DNA from: Oscillospiraceae bacterium
Lineage (GTDB): Bacteria > Bacillota > Clostridia > Oscillospirales > Ruminococcaceae
Reading direction: 5' to 3'
DNA length: 64,000 bases
Assembly: GCA_902798695.1 (NCBI GenBank)
Contig: CADBXK010000001.1
Location: 186,001 to 250,000 of the forward strand
This document shows, one piece after another, positions 1-8,440 of this stretch. Both the position numbers and the translations under genes were made by a program. Every line of letters begins with the position of its first letter. The first letter of the stretch is position 1. The notes below the pieces were generated by a model. It was given only the letters and a program-made list of their open reading frames with translations, made no database searches and had not been told where the DNA came from.

Positions 1-56
1 CTATTATTTGTTTTTATATTGCAATAAGGACAAAAATAAATATTTTCATTCAACAA
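1..56 (-). CDS. 5' end of an unidentified gene, possibly ComF-like (partial)
   Basis: Immediately after the recD2 stop codon an open frame begins on the same strand with two successive TTG codons and runs off the window edge. Only about 18 residues are visible; they contain a Cys-Pro-Tyr-Cys pair, as at the start of a zinc-binding domain. A GGGGGAAG stretch at the end of recD2 could serve as its ribosome site. ComF-type phosphoribosyltransferases begin with a Cys pair and often follow recD2 in Clostridia, so that is my guess, but the fragment is too short to decide. Confidence 0.3.
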   Translation of the reverse strand, partial: MLNENIYFCPYCNIKTNN

Positions 57-59
57 AAC

Positions 60-2273
60 TCAATCTTCCCCCATAACATTTTTTATTATAAAATTCTTTA
101 AACCTGTATATCTGTAATTCACTCTAACTTGTCTAGACATATCTGCCACTGTTTTTTGTGAACCAACAAGAACCACATTTTCTTTTGCTCTAGTAATCGC
201 GGTATATAGCAAATTCCTATTATAAAAATCTGTGCCTTTATTTAACACAGGAATCACAACACACTTAAATTCATTACCCTGACTTTTATGCACGGTTATT
301 GCATATGCCAGTTCAATTTCTCTTGCCATATCTAAAGTATATTCTGCTATTTTTCCATCAAAATCAATTTTAAAACTTCTATTAGCTTTATTAATTTTTT
401 TGATAATTCCTATGTCACCGTTAAATATTCCTGTTCCTTCTTCAAACTCATTTTTCCAACTTATATCATAGTTATTTTTTATTTGCATAACTTTATCACC
501 CTCACGAAAAGTATAGAAGCCAAAAGTGAATTCCACTTTTTTTATTTTTTTAGGATTTATTATTTTTTGAATTTCATTATTTATATTTACTGTTCCCACC
601 AAACCCTTTTTTGATGGACAAATAATTTGTATATCCTGAAAAACATTATATTTATAAAAATTGGGTAATCTAAATGCCACTAATTCCATAATAGTTTTCA
701 CAACAATTTCTGGAGTTTTTCTTTCCAAAAAAAAGAAATCATTATCTGTTTTATCTAAACAAGGAAGCTCATCATTTATTATAGCGTGAGCATTTGTTAT
801 TATTAAACTTTGAGCTGACTGCCTAAATATTTCTTTTAATTCAATATGTGGAATACATTCACTAGAAATTAAACTTTTTAAAACATTTCCTGCCGAAACA
901 GATGGTAACTGATGATGATCTCCTGTTAATATAAATTTACATTCAGGTTTAGCCGCTTTCAAAATATCACAAAACAATAAACTATCCACCATAGACATCT
1001 CATCTATAACTATTACATCGCTTTTTAAAAGATTTCTCTCATTATGGACAAATTCATTTCTATCTTCTTCTCTGCGCTGAACTCCAAGCAATCTATGTAT
1101 TGTCGTTGCTTCTCTTTCGGTAATTTCAGATAGTCTTTTAGCGGCTCGTCCTGTTGGCGCACAAACTGTAATTTTAAGTCCTCGTTGTTCTAAAATAGAT
1201 ATTATTGCATTTAAAATTGTAGTTTTTCCAGTACCCGGTCCACCGCTTAAAATAAACAAATTGTTGCAAAGGGCCTCTTGGATAGCTCTTTTCTGCATAT
1301 ATGCAAAATAAATTCCCATTTTTTCTTCTTCAATATTAATTAGTGTTTCTAACAATTCGGGTTGTACATCTTCCTGAAAGCAAACCAAGTCAGAAATTCT
1401 TTTAGATATATATTGTTCAGCAATATAATAACTTGGCAAAAATAGCATTTCTTTTCCCATGTTATAATTATAGATTTTTTTACGTTCAATCATTTCATTT
1501 AAAACGATTTCTAAACAATCGCTATCAACTCCCAATAAATTGCATGCTATTGGCAATATGCTTATTCGCGGAACACACGTATGCCCATTTTCCTGGGCAT
1601 TATATCGTAAAATATATTCAACTCCGGACACAATTCTACAATCACTATCATTCGCTATATTCAATTCTTTAGCAATTTTATCCGCCAAAGAAAAAGATAC
1701 TCCTACATCTTCGTCACACAACTTATAGGGATTATTTTTTACAATTTCTAATGAAAAAATCCCCCATTTGCTCCAAACCTTAAAACTCACATTAGATTTT
1801 AAACCATAACTTTCTATAAAAGTCATTAATTTTCTCATTGCAAATAATTTATTAAATTCATCTTTAATTTTTTCAATTTTAGCGGGAGATATTCCTTTTA
1901 TTTGAGATAAACAATCTGGATTTTCTTCTATTACTTTTAGCGTATCTACACCAAAAGAATCAACAATACGCTCAGCCAACACAGGCCCTATTCCTTTTAA
2001 GCTACCTGATGATAGAAATTTTTTTATAGAACGCTCGGTTGTTGGAAGTGATCTTTCAAACATTTTAACTTTAAATTGATGGCCATAACTAGGATGTTCT
2101 ACATAACAACCCGTTAAAAGTAACATTTCCCCTTCCTCAACACTAAAAAGTTCGCCAACAGCTATTAGTGCAGAATCATCCACCATCCCTTGTAAAACTG
2201 CAAATCCAGTGTCTTCATTTCTATAAACTATTTCTTCAACAGAGTAATTAATACTAACTAATTTTTCATCCAT
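60..2273 (-). CDS. recD2: RecD2 family ATP-dependent 5'-3' DNA helicase
   Basis: Superfamily 1B helicase of the RecD2 (stand-alone RecD) type, which acts in DNA repair without RecBC. The protein of about 737 residues has the long N-terminal region with helix-hairpin-helix motifs (GSLKGIGPVLAERI near residue 90 and a second at about 125) that distinguishes RecD2 from RecD. The helicase core follows: Walker A GGPGTGKTT near residue 345, motif II DEMSMVD, GDHHQLPSV (motif III), EIFRQ (motif IV) and a C-terminal AITVHKSQGNEF motif with an AITRAK end. I start it at the ATG at 2273, because AAGGA lies seven bases upstream; a longer in-frame start at 2297 has no ribosome site. The family assignment is firm. 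Confidence 0.93.
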   Translation of the reverse strand: MDEKLVSINYSVEEIVYRNEDTGFAVLQGMVDDSALIAVGELFSVEEGEMLLLTGCYVEHPSYGHQFKVKMFERSLPTTERSIKKFLSSGSLKGIGPVLAERIVDSFGVDTLKVIEENPDCLSQIKGISPAKIEKIKDEFNKLFAMRKLMTFIESYGLKSNVSFKVWSKWGIFSLEIVKNNPYKLCDEDVGVSFSLADKIAKELNIANDSDCRIVSGVEYILRYNAQENGHTCVPRISILPIACNLLGVDSDCLEIVLNEMIERKKIYNYNMGKEMLFLPSYYIAEQYISKRISDLVCFQEDVQPELLETLINIEEEKMGIYFAYMQKRAIQEALCNNLFILSGGPGTGKTTILNAIISILEQRGLKITVCAPTGRAAKRLSEITEREATTIHRLLGVQRREEDRNEFVHNERNLLKSDVIVIDEMSMVDSLLFCDILKAAKPECKFILTGDHHQLPSVSAGNVLKSLISSECIPHIELKEIFRQSAQSLIITNAHAIINDELPCLDKTDNDFFFLERKTPEIVVKTIMELVAFRLPNFYKYNVFQDIQIICPSKKGLVGTVNINNEIQKIINPKKIKKVEFTFGFYTFREGDKVMQIKNNYDISWKNEFEEGTGIFNGDIGIIKKINKANRSFKIDFDGKIAEYTLDMAREIELAYAITVHKSQGNEFKCVVIPVLNKGTDFYNRNLLYTAITRAKENVVLVGSQKTVADMSRQVRVNYRYTGLKNFIIKNVMGED

Positions 2274-2337
2274 TTTTTCATCCTTAAAATAAAACAAATT
2301 TTAAAAATTTCCAATATAACTCCAAATAACATATATT

Positions 2338-2366
2338 AGTCTACATAATTTATTTGTTTTTTTCAA
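2338..2366 (-). promoter_or_regulatory. Candidate sigma-A promoter for recD2
   Basis: TTGAAA (2361-2366) and TAGACT (2338-2343) are 17 bases apart on the minus strand, 65 bases upstream of the recD2 start. The -10 element is only a 4/6 match, so this is weak. Confidence 0.35.
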
Positions 2367-2384
2367 TAATTTATTAATTACTAT

Positions 2385-2726
2385 TTACTCAACAATTATA
2401 TTTTTCTTAAACAAATTTTGAAATTGACAATAATCGCAAAGCATTATATCCGTATGGTCCGAACAAAATAATTCACATATATTTCTAGTTTCTTTGTCCA
2501 TTCCCATATCCAAAAATAGTAAGCTTACTTTTTCATTATGCTTATATTTAGCTTTATATTCCCTAGCAAGCATTTCCATTTCTTCCACATGTCCAGAAAT
2601 CGGAATAATAATTATAATATTAGCAGGTGTTTTAGATTTTAATACCCATTTTTCAAAAATACTAACTATATGTATAAACCCAATAATTAAAACAAACATA
2701 AAAAAACCACAAAAAATAAAATCCAT
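2385..2726 (-). CDS. Small membrane-anchored protein of unknown function
   Basis: A 113-residue protein with one N-terminal hydrophobic helix (about residues 5-25) followed by a soluble domain. The soluble part starts with a run of isoleucines (ANIIIIIPISGH), then an amphipathic helix and a second strand (VSLLFLDMGMD), then NICELFC; this alternation suggests a small alpha/beta domain on the cytoplasmic side. There are four cysteines in the C-terminal half. The start is clear: AAAGGAG lies just upstream of ATG. It sits upstream of recD2 on the same strand and divergent from the deacetylase gene. I do not recognise the family and assign no function. Confidence 0.6.
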   Translation of the reverse strand: MDFIFCGFFMFVLIIGFIHIVSIFEKWVLKSKTPANIIIIIPISGHVEEMEMLAREYKAKYKHNEKVSLLFLDMGMDKETRNICELFCSDHTDIMLCDYCQFQNLFKKNIIVE

Positions 2727-2813
2727 ATCTACCTAACTCCTTTTATTTATTATACGTTTGCATAATATTTTAGTGACATTATCTGAATTTATCATGTTTT
2801 TATTTTTAAAAAT

Positions 2814-2842
2814 TTGTCAAACAATGTATTTTATTGTATAAT
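2814..2842 (+). promoter_or_regulatory. Sigma-A-type promoter of the deacetylase gene
   Basis: TTGTCA (2814-2819) and TATAAT (2837-2842) are separated by exactly 17 bases, 42 bases upstream of the start codon. Confidence 0.75.
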
Positions 2843-2883
2843 GTACGGGTTGTTAAATAAATTTTATTGAAGGAGATTTGAAA

Positions 2884-4260
2884 ATGAAACAAAAAATTTT
2901 TGCTCTATTATTAGTGTTTTCTTTTGTTTTAACAATAACTGGTTGTAAATCTAATCAAAATAATTCTATGGACAGCAAACCAAGCATTTCATATGAAATA
3001 AAAAATCCTTCTCATAGCGTTGGTAGTCCTCAAAAACTAATAAGTTATCAGGAAAATTTAACGTATGATATGCAATTTCCATACATAGGGAATTCTAATA
3101 TAGATCAAATTATACTAAATCATATAAACGAAAAAGTTAATAGTTTTATGTCTGATAATGCGGACTACAAAGCAAATGGAAAAGGTGATAGAAAAGAACT
3201 ATATAGTTCATATCAAACATTTTCATATGGCGATAATAACTTATCTGTAGAAATTCAATATCTTACAAAGGATCCATCTAATAAGACAGAAATTGAAACT
3301 GTAGAAACATTAGTTTTTAATAAAGAAAAACTTATTTCTAATGAAAATGTCTTTAGAAACAATAAAATAGACATTGTATCACAGGCAATAAAAGATTCTA
3401 TCCTATCCAACGAAAAATATAAATCAGATTTTGAAAAAAATTCTAAGGGTATTCCAGAATCTATAGATGCTGTAAAGAATTTTGCATTTAGTGGAGAATC
3501 GGTAATTTTCTTCTACGCTACCGGCAGCATCCTACCAGTTGAACATGGTGTAGTTTCTATTGAAGTACCAAAAGAAAAAATAGAAGAAGCTTTTTCTACA
3601 TCCTCTCCCGAACCATTTAAAGGTCCTAAATCTAGCGCAAAAGAGGCTGTTGAACAAGGCAAACCAATAATTGCTCTAACATTTGATGATGGCCCTATGG
3701 ACGGAAAGACCGATATAATATTAGACGAATTAGAAAAATATAATGCTCATGCTACATTCTTTGTGGTGGGAAATCAAGCAGAAAAATGTCCAGAACTTTT
3801 AAAAAGACAAATAGATTTGGGATGTGAAATTGGAAACCACACATATTCACATGCATCATTGTCCAGCTTAAATGTTAGCCAAATTGAAAATCAAATTAAT
3901 AAAACAAATACTATTGTTCAACAAGCTACAGGTATAGTTCCCTCTTTGGTAAGACCGCCATATGGCAATAAAAATCAGACTGTCAAAAACACTGTAAAAT
4001 CGCCATTAATACTTTGGGATGTTGATACATTAGATTGGAAAACAAAAAATACGAATTCAACAATAAACAAAGTACTCAACGAAGCAGCTGACGGCAATAT
4101 AATATTAATGCACGATATACATGACTCTACTGTTGAAGCTATAAAAACTATAATACCTAAGTTAATTAATAAAGGTTTTTATCTAGCAACTGTTAGCGAA
4201 ATGTTTGAAGCCAAAGGCTTAACAATTTCTCCCGGTAACGCCTATGTTAAAGCGAGCTAA
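2884..4260 (+). CDS. Lipoprotein polysaccharide (peptidoglycan) deacetylase, PdaC-like
   Basis: Secreted, lipid-anchored NodB-family deacetylase. The start is the ATG at 2884, eight bases after AGGAG; a TTG six bases upstream is too close. The N-terminus is a lipoprotein signal with the lipobox ITGC at about residues 17-20. Residues 45-230 resemble the DUF4163/DUF3298 module found before the catalytic domain of Bacillus PdaC. The catalytic domain (from about 258) has all NodB motifs: TFDDGP (about 265) with the metal-binding Asp, HTYSH metal histidines, RPPYG, DVDTLDWK and LMHDIH. By family it removes acetyl groups from cell-wall amino sugars, which changes lysozyme sensitivity. It is monocistronic, with its own promoter and terminator. 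Confidence 0.88.
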   Translation: MKQKIFALLLVFSFVLTITGCKSNQNNSMDSKPSISYEIKNPSHSVGSPQKLISYQENLTYDMQFPYIGNSNIDQIILNHINEKVNSFMSDNADYKANGKGDRKELYSSYQTFSYGDNNLSVEIQYLTKDPSNKTEIETVETLVFNKEKLISNENVFRNNKIDIVSQAIKDSILSNEKYKSDFEKNSKGIPESIDAVKNFAFSGESVIFFYATGSILPVEHGVVSIEVPKEKIEEAFSTSSPEPFKGPKSSAKEAVEQGKPIIALTFDDGPMDGKTDIILDELEKYNAHATFFVVGNQAEKCPELLKRQIDLGCEIGNHTYSHASLSSLNVSQIENQINKTNTIVQQATGIVPSLVRPPYGNKNQTVKNTVKSPLILWDVDTLDWKTKNTNSTINKVLNEAADGNIILMHDIHDSTVEAIKTIIPKLINKGFYLATVSEMFEAKGLTISPGNAYVKAS

Positions 4261-4269
4261 GCAATAAAA

Positions 4270-4309
4270 AAACTCACTCCACTTTTTGCTTTGTGGAGTG
4301 AGTTTTTTT
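4270..4309. terminator. Bidirectional terminator between the deacetylase gene and metK
   Basis: A 13-bp perfect stem (4270-4282 with 4293-4305) containing ACTCACTCCAC, flanked by A and T runs on both sides, lies between two convergent genes. Confidence 0.9.
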
Positions 4310-4311
4310 AT

Positions 4312-5499
4312 TTACTTTTCAATAATCTTGTTAACAGCATTCTTTAATTCATCTACTTTATCAATCTTTTCCCAGGAAACATCCAAATCGTGTCGACCAA
4401 AATGTCCATATGCTGCTAAAGATTTATAAATAGGCTTTTTCAAATTCAAATAATCTATAATAGATCCAGGTTTAAAATCAAACACCATTTTTATGGCTTG
4501 TTCCAAAACATCATCTGAATAAGCACCAGTACCAAAAGTATCTAACATTATTGAAACAGGATGAGCAACACCTATTGCATATGCTAATTGAACTTCACAG
4601 CGTTTTGCCAACCCAGCAGCTACAATATTTTTTGCCACATATCTAGCCACATATGCTCCGGTTCTATCTACCTTTGTAGGATCTTTTCCCGAAAAAGCTC
4701 CTCCACCATGTCTAGAATATCCTCCATATGTATCTACCATTGTTTTTCTACCAGTTAATCCGCTATCTCCCACTGGACCACCTATTATAAATTTACCAGT
4801 TGGATTAACAAAAATTTTTGTTGTTTTCAAAATAAAGTCAGATGGAATAATTGGATTTATAACATGTTCTATAATGTCATTTTTTATTCTGTCTAAAGAA
4901 ATATTTTCATCATGCTGAGTAGAAACAACAATAGTATCTACTGCTACTGGAACACCATCTTCATATTCTATCGTTACTTGAGTTTTTCCATCTGGTCTCA
5001 AATAAGGAATAATATCCTGTTTTCTCACTTCAGCTAATCTTTTAGCAAGTTTATGTGAATACATTATAGGCATAGGCATAAGTTCTGGCGTTTCATCACA
5101 AGCAAAACCGAACATCATTCCTTGATCTCCCGCACCAATTTCCATTTCATCAGTATCCCTAGCCTCTAAAGCTTTATCAACTCCCATAGCGATATCTGGA
5201 GATTGTTCGTCAATATTTGAAATAACAGCACAATTTTTAGAGTCAAAACCATACTCTGATTGATTATATCCAATGTCTTTAATAACATTTCTAGCTATTT
5301 TTGGAATATCTACATAACACTTAGTAGATATTTCTCCCATAAGCATAACCATACCAGTTGTACAAACGGTTTCACAAGCCACTCTAGCGTCATAATCATT
5401 TTTTAAAATTTCATCTAAAACCGCATCAGATATTTGATCACAAATTTTATCTGGATGTCCCTCAGTAACAGATTCAGAAGTAAAATATTTTTTTGACAT
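4312..5499 (-). CDS. metK: S-adenosylmethionine synthetase
   Basis: Makes S-adenosylmethionine from methionine and ATP. The 395-residue length is normal. Visible signatures are [13 protein letters not shown] at the N-terminus, [12 protein letters not shown] (the family signature, near residue 115), the flexible-loop region, [11 protein letters not shown] and [15 protein letters not shown]. The start is the ATG at 5499, preceded by TTGGAG; a TTG 15 bases upstream overlaps that ribosome site. The gene has its own promoter, and its leader of about 50 bases is too short for a SAM riboswitch, which many Firmicutes metK genes carry. It supplies the methyl donor for TrmK and TlyA encoded elsewhere in the window. 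Confidence 0.97.
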   Translation of the reverse strand: MSKKYFTSESVTEGHPDKICDQISDAVLDEILKNDYDARVACETVCTTGMVMLMGEISTKCYVDIPKIARNVIKDIGYNQSEYGFDSKNCAVISNIDEQSPDIAMGVDKALEARDTDEMEIGAGDQGMMFGFACDETPELMPMPIMYSHKLAKRLAEVRKQDIIPYLRPDGKTQVTIEYEDGVPVAVDTIVVSTQHDENISLDRIKNDIIEHVINPIIPSDFILKTTKIFVNPTGKFIIGGPVGDSGLTGRKTMVDTYGGYSRHGGGAFSGKDPTKVDRTGAYVARYVAKNIVAAGLAKRCEVQLAYAIGVAHPVSIMLDTFGTGAYSDDVLEQAIKMVFDFKPGSIIDYLNLKKPIYKSLAAYGHFGRHDLDVSWEKIDKVDELKNAVNKIIEK

Positions 5500-5555
5500 A
5501 CTTTCTATCTCCAATCTAAAAATAATTAAGAAAAATTAATAAATAATTAAGCAGG

Positions 5556-5584
5556 ATTATATCATTTTTTTTGTTTTTTGTCAA
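5556..5584 (-). promoter_or_regulatory. Sigma-A promoter of metK
   Basis: TTGACA (5579-5584) and TATAAT (5556-5561) on the minus strand with a 17-base, A-rich spacer: a consensus promoter. Confidence 0.85.
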
Positions 5585-5626
5585 AACATTTATATATAAA
5601 ACAATTAAATTAGTAATCCAATATAC

Positions 5627-5655
5627 TTGACATACGTACATTTAAGGTGTATAAT
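5627..5655 (+). promoter_or_regulatory. Sigma-A promoter of the feo operon
   Basis: TTGACA (5627-5632) and TATAAT (5650-5655) with a 17-base spacer: a consensus promoter 84 bases upstream of feoA, back to back with the metK promoter. Confidence 0.85.
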
Positions 5656-5668
5656 TTATTTGCTAGAG

Positions 5669-5682
5669 TTAGCCAAGGCTAA
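5669..5682. promoter_or_regulatory. Palindromic operator candidate (DtxR/IdeR-like) in the feo leader
   Basis: TTAGCCAAGGCTAA is a perfect 14-base palindrome starting about seven bases after the expected transcription start of the feo operon, so a bound repressor would block early elongation. The TTAG...CTAA arms resemble boxes of metal-dependent DtxR/IdeR-type repressors more than the Fur box (family knowledge). No regulator gene is nearby, so the factor is inferred. Confidence 0.5.
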
Positions 5683-5738
5683 TCGGGTTTTAGTTATAAA
5701 AAATGAAGAATAGATTTTAAAGGAGAAAATGTTTAAGC

Positions 5739-5963
5739 ATGAGCACATTAAATAAGGTAAAACGTGGTAAAAAAGTTCGAGTTAACAAAGTTGTAGGTAA
5801 TTGCGCTTTAAAACGTAGAATAATGGATATGGGTATAACAAAGGGCGTAGAAGTATTAGTAAAAAAATTTGCTCCATTTGGAGATCCGCTAGAGATAACT
5901 GTTAGAGGTTACGATTTGTCCCTAAGAAAAAATGAGGCTGAAAATATAATAATTGAATATTAA
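5739..5963 (+). CDS. feoA: FeoA, ferrous iron transport accessory protein
   Basis: A 74-residue, basic protein with the SH3-like FeoA fold, recognisable by RRIMDMGITKGVEVLVKKFAPFGDP and the following VRGYDLSLRKNEA. FeoA works with FeoB in uptake of Fe(II), probably by modulating the FeoB G domain at the inner face of the membrane. It is the first gene of the operon and 39 bases upstream of feoB. AGGAG is 13 bases from the ATG, longer than usual, and a short out-of-frame ATG reading frame (5729-5755) overlaps the start; this might lower FeoA synthesis. Confidence 0.92.
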   Translation: MSTLNKVKRGKKVRVNKVVGNCALKRRIMDMGITKGVEVLVKKFAPFGDPLEITVRGYDLSLRKNEAENIIIEY

Positions 5964-6002
5964 GGCATATTTATACAAATTTATTAGGAGAGGCTTAAAT
6001 AT

Positions 6003-8114
6003 ATGTCACTTAATATAGCATTAGTTGGTAATCCAAACTGTGGCAAAACCACATTATTTAATAATTTAACTGGTTCTTCCCAATACGTAGGAAACTGGCC
6101 AGGTGTTACTGTTGAAAAAAAAGAAGGCAAGTTAAAAAAACATAAAGATGTAAAAATAATAGATCTTCCTGGCATATATTCCTTATCTCCGTATACTTCA
6201 GAGGAAATTGTTAGCCGGGATTTTTTGCTGAAAGAACGCCCAGATAGTATAATTAACATAATAGATGGAACAAACCTAGAAAGAAATTTATATTTAACAA
6301 CACAGTTGATGGAAATGGGAATTCCTATAGTTTTAGCAATTAACATGATAGATATTGTCAAAAAAAACAATGACGATATAAACATAGACAAATTTTCTCA
6401 AGCAATGAACTGTAAGGCAATTGAAATATCCGCATTAAAATCTTTTAACAACACAAAATTGTCACAAATGGCAATTGACGCTACTTTAACCGAAAGGAAT
6501 GTTCACTCTATTCCAAAATACTCAGAAGGTTTAGAAAAATATTTAACGAACATTTCCAATATAATACTTTCCAATGCATTAATAAATGACTCAAATATTA
6601 GATGGTATACCATTAAAGTATTTGAGAGAGATATAAATGTAATGTCTCAATTGAACTTAGGCAATGACATAATATATGAAGTTGAAAAAATCATAAAAAT
6701 TGCCGAAGAAGAGTTTGATGATGATTCACAAAGTATAATTATCAATGAACGTTATAACTATATATCTAAATTACTTCCATACTTTTACAAAAAATCCCCT
6801 AAAAAATTAACTACCGCCGATAAAATTGATAATATTCTAACTAATAATCTACTAGCAATACCAATATTTGTTGCAATTATCAGCTTTGTATATCTAGTAT
6901 CTATAACACTAATTGGAAAACCAATATCTGATTGGCTTAATGAAAGTATATTTAATGATTTAATTAAATCTTCATTAGAAACTTTTTTAGATCAAATTGG
7001 AACAGCCAGTTGGCTGTCGGATTTGGTGGTAAATGGCATTGTTTCTGGCGTAGGATCTGTTTTGTCATTTATTCCTCAAATATTTGTTCTCTTTGTATTT
7101 TTATCTTTACTCGAAGATTGTGGTTATATGTCACGGATTGCATTTATTATGGACAGAATATTACATAAATTTGGATTTTCTGGTAAAAGTTTTATTCCAT
7201 TTTTAATATCTTCAGGATGTACTGTACCGGGTATTATGTCAACTAAAATTATAGAAAACAAAAATGAACGGCTAATAACTTTAATTACAACATCTTTCAT
7301 TCCTTGTAGTGCAAAAGTACCTGTAATAGCTTTAATATGTGGTGCCATTTTACCAGAAATTTGGTATATAGCTCCTATAGTATATTTCGTGTGTATGTTT
7401 ATTGTTGTATTGTCAGGAACAATTTTGAAAAAATCAAACTTATTTTTAGATGAAAAAAATCATTTTGTTATGGAACTTCCATCATATCATATGCCATCAT
7501 TAAAAAGTATTACTATTCATGTCTTAGATCGTGTAAAATCTTTTATTATCAAAGCAGGAACAGTTATATTTTTAGCTAGCATTATAGTTTGGCTTTTATC
7601 AAACTTTGGAATTGATCAAAATGGGTTTAACATGGTAGAGAAGCAAGATTCCTTTCTTGCAGGTATTGGAAAGCTAATTTCTCCAATTTTTTTCCCACTT
7701 GGATTTAATAATTGGGAAGCAGCTGTTGCAACAATTTCAGGTTTAATTGCAAAAGAAAATATAATAAATACTATTGGTGTAACCTCTGAATTATCAGAGA
7801 ATAGTATAAATATATCAGAAAAAATAACAAATATATTTCCAAACTCAATTTCTGCAATATCGTTTTTGACATTTAATTTACTATGTGCTCCTTGTTGCGC
7901 TGCTGTTGGAGCAATCTATAGACAAACATCTAGTTTTAAATGGACTAGCTTTGCAGTTGCATTTCAAACTATTGTTGCATATATCACATCACTATCTATT
8001 TATCAAATTTTGGGGCTTGCATTTGGTTATTTACAATTTAGCTTTTGGACTATAATTTCCTTTATTTTAGTTACTTTTATTTTATTTTTAATTGCAAAAC
8101 CAAATCAAAAATAA
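6003..8114 (+). CDS. feoB: FeoB, ferrous iron transporter
   Basis: Inner-membrane Fe(II) transporter with an N-terminal GTPase. The G-protein motifs are present: G1 GNPNCGKTT (about residues 8-16), G3 DLPGIYSL, G4 NMID near 116 and a G5-like SAL. A helical spacer follows and then a polytopic membrane part from about residue 280, with two Gate regions; Cys-rich segments include SSGCTVPGIMSTK, FIPCSAKVPV and LLCAPCCAAVGA. The length of 703 residues is slightly shorter than the E. coli protein but normal for Firmicutes. A GGAGAGG site precedes the ATG. Confidence 0.96.
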   Translation: MSLNIALVGNPNCGKTTLFNNLTGSSQYVGNWPGVTVEKKEGKLKKHKDVKIIDLPGIYSLSPYTSEEIVSRDFLLKERPDSIINIIDGTNLERNLYLTTQLMEMGIPIVLAINMIDIVKKNNDDINIDKFSQAMNCKAIEISALKSFNNTKLSQMAIDATLTERNVHSIPKYSEGLEKYLTNISNIILSNALINDSNIRWYTIKVFERDINVMSQLNLGNDIIYEVEKIIKIAEEEFDDDSQSIIINERYNYISKLLPYFYKKSPKKLTTADKIDNILTNNLLAIPIFVAIISFVYLVSITLIGKPISDWLNESIFNDLIKSSLETFLDQIGTASWLSDLVVNGIVSGVGSVLSFIPQIFVLFVFLSLLEDCGYMSRIAFIMDRILHKFGFSGKSFIPFLISSGCTVPGIMSTKIIENKNERLITLITTSFIPCSAKVPVIALICGAILPEIWYIAPIVYFVCMFIVVLSGTILKKSNLFLDEKNHFVMELPSYHMPSLKSITIHVLDRVKSFIIKAGTVIFLASIIVWLLSNFGIDQNGFNMVEKQDSFLAGIGKLISPIFFPLGFNNWEAAVATISGLIAKENIINTIGVTSELSENSINISEKITNIFPNSISAISFLTFNLLCAPCCAAVGAIYRQTSSFKWTSFAVAFQTIVAYITSLSIYQILGLAFGYLQFSFWTIISFILVTFILFLIAKPNQK

Positions 8115-8129
8115 TTAGGAGTAAAAAAT

Positions 8130-8309
8130 ATGATTACATTCATTAACAATAATATATCTACGATAATCGTGATCTTATTTTTGTTGATTATTATAATAAA
8201 AACATTAATATATTTACTAAAAAAAAGAAATAAAAAAAATAGTTGTCTGGATTGTACTAAGGGTTGCTGTGATAACTGCAATTCAAACACATATAAATAT
8301 TATAAATAA
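8130..8309 (+). CDS. FeoB-associated Cys-rich membrane protein
   Basis: A 59-residue protein, 15 bases after feoB, preceded by TTAGGAG. Residues 10-30 form one membrane helix (Ile/Leu-rich), followed by a basic stretch KKRNKKN and a short Cys cluster CLDCTKGCCDNC. This matches the small FeoB-associated proteins (PF12669 type) that sit third in many Firmicutes feo operons and may take the place of FeoC. The cluster of five Cys could bind iron or sense redox state; that is inference. Confidence 0.8.
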   Translation: MITFINNNISTIIVILFLLIIIIKTLIYLLKKRNKKNSCLDCTKGCCDNCNSNTYKYYK

Positions 8310-8363
8310 TCACATAAAATGAATCCTTTTTTTCATAAACTCAACTTAATACATATAATTAAT

Positions 8364-8392
8364 TTGACATACTTTTAATTAAATGATATCAT
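8364..8392 (+). promoter_or_regulatory. Sigma-A-type promoter of the kinase-like gene
   Basis: TTGACA (8364-8369) and TATCAT (8387-8392) with a 17-base spacer, about 50 bases before the start codon. Confidence 0.65.
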
Positions 8393-8440
8393 TTATAGTT
8401 GTATGTGTAGAAATTTATCACATTTGGAGGCATTTAATAA

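Noticed and set aside
5500..5556. SAM riboswitch before metK
   Set aside because: The leader after the consensus promoter is only about 50 bases, too short for an S-box fold.
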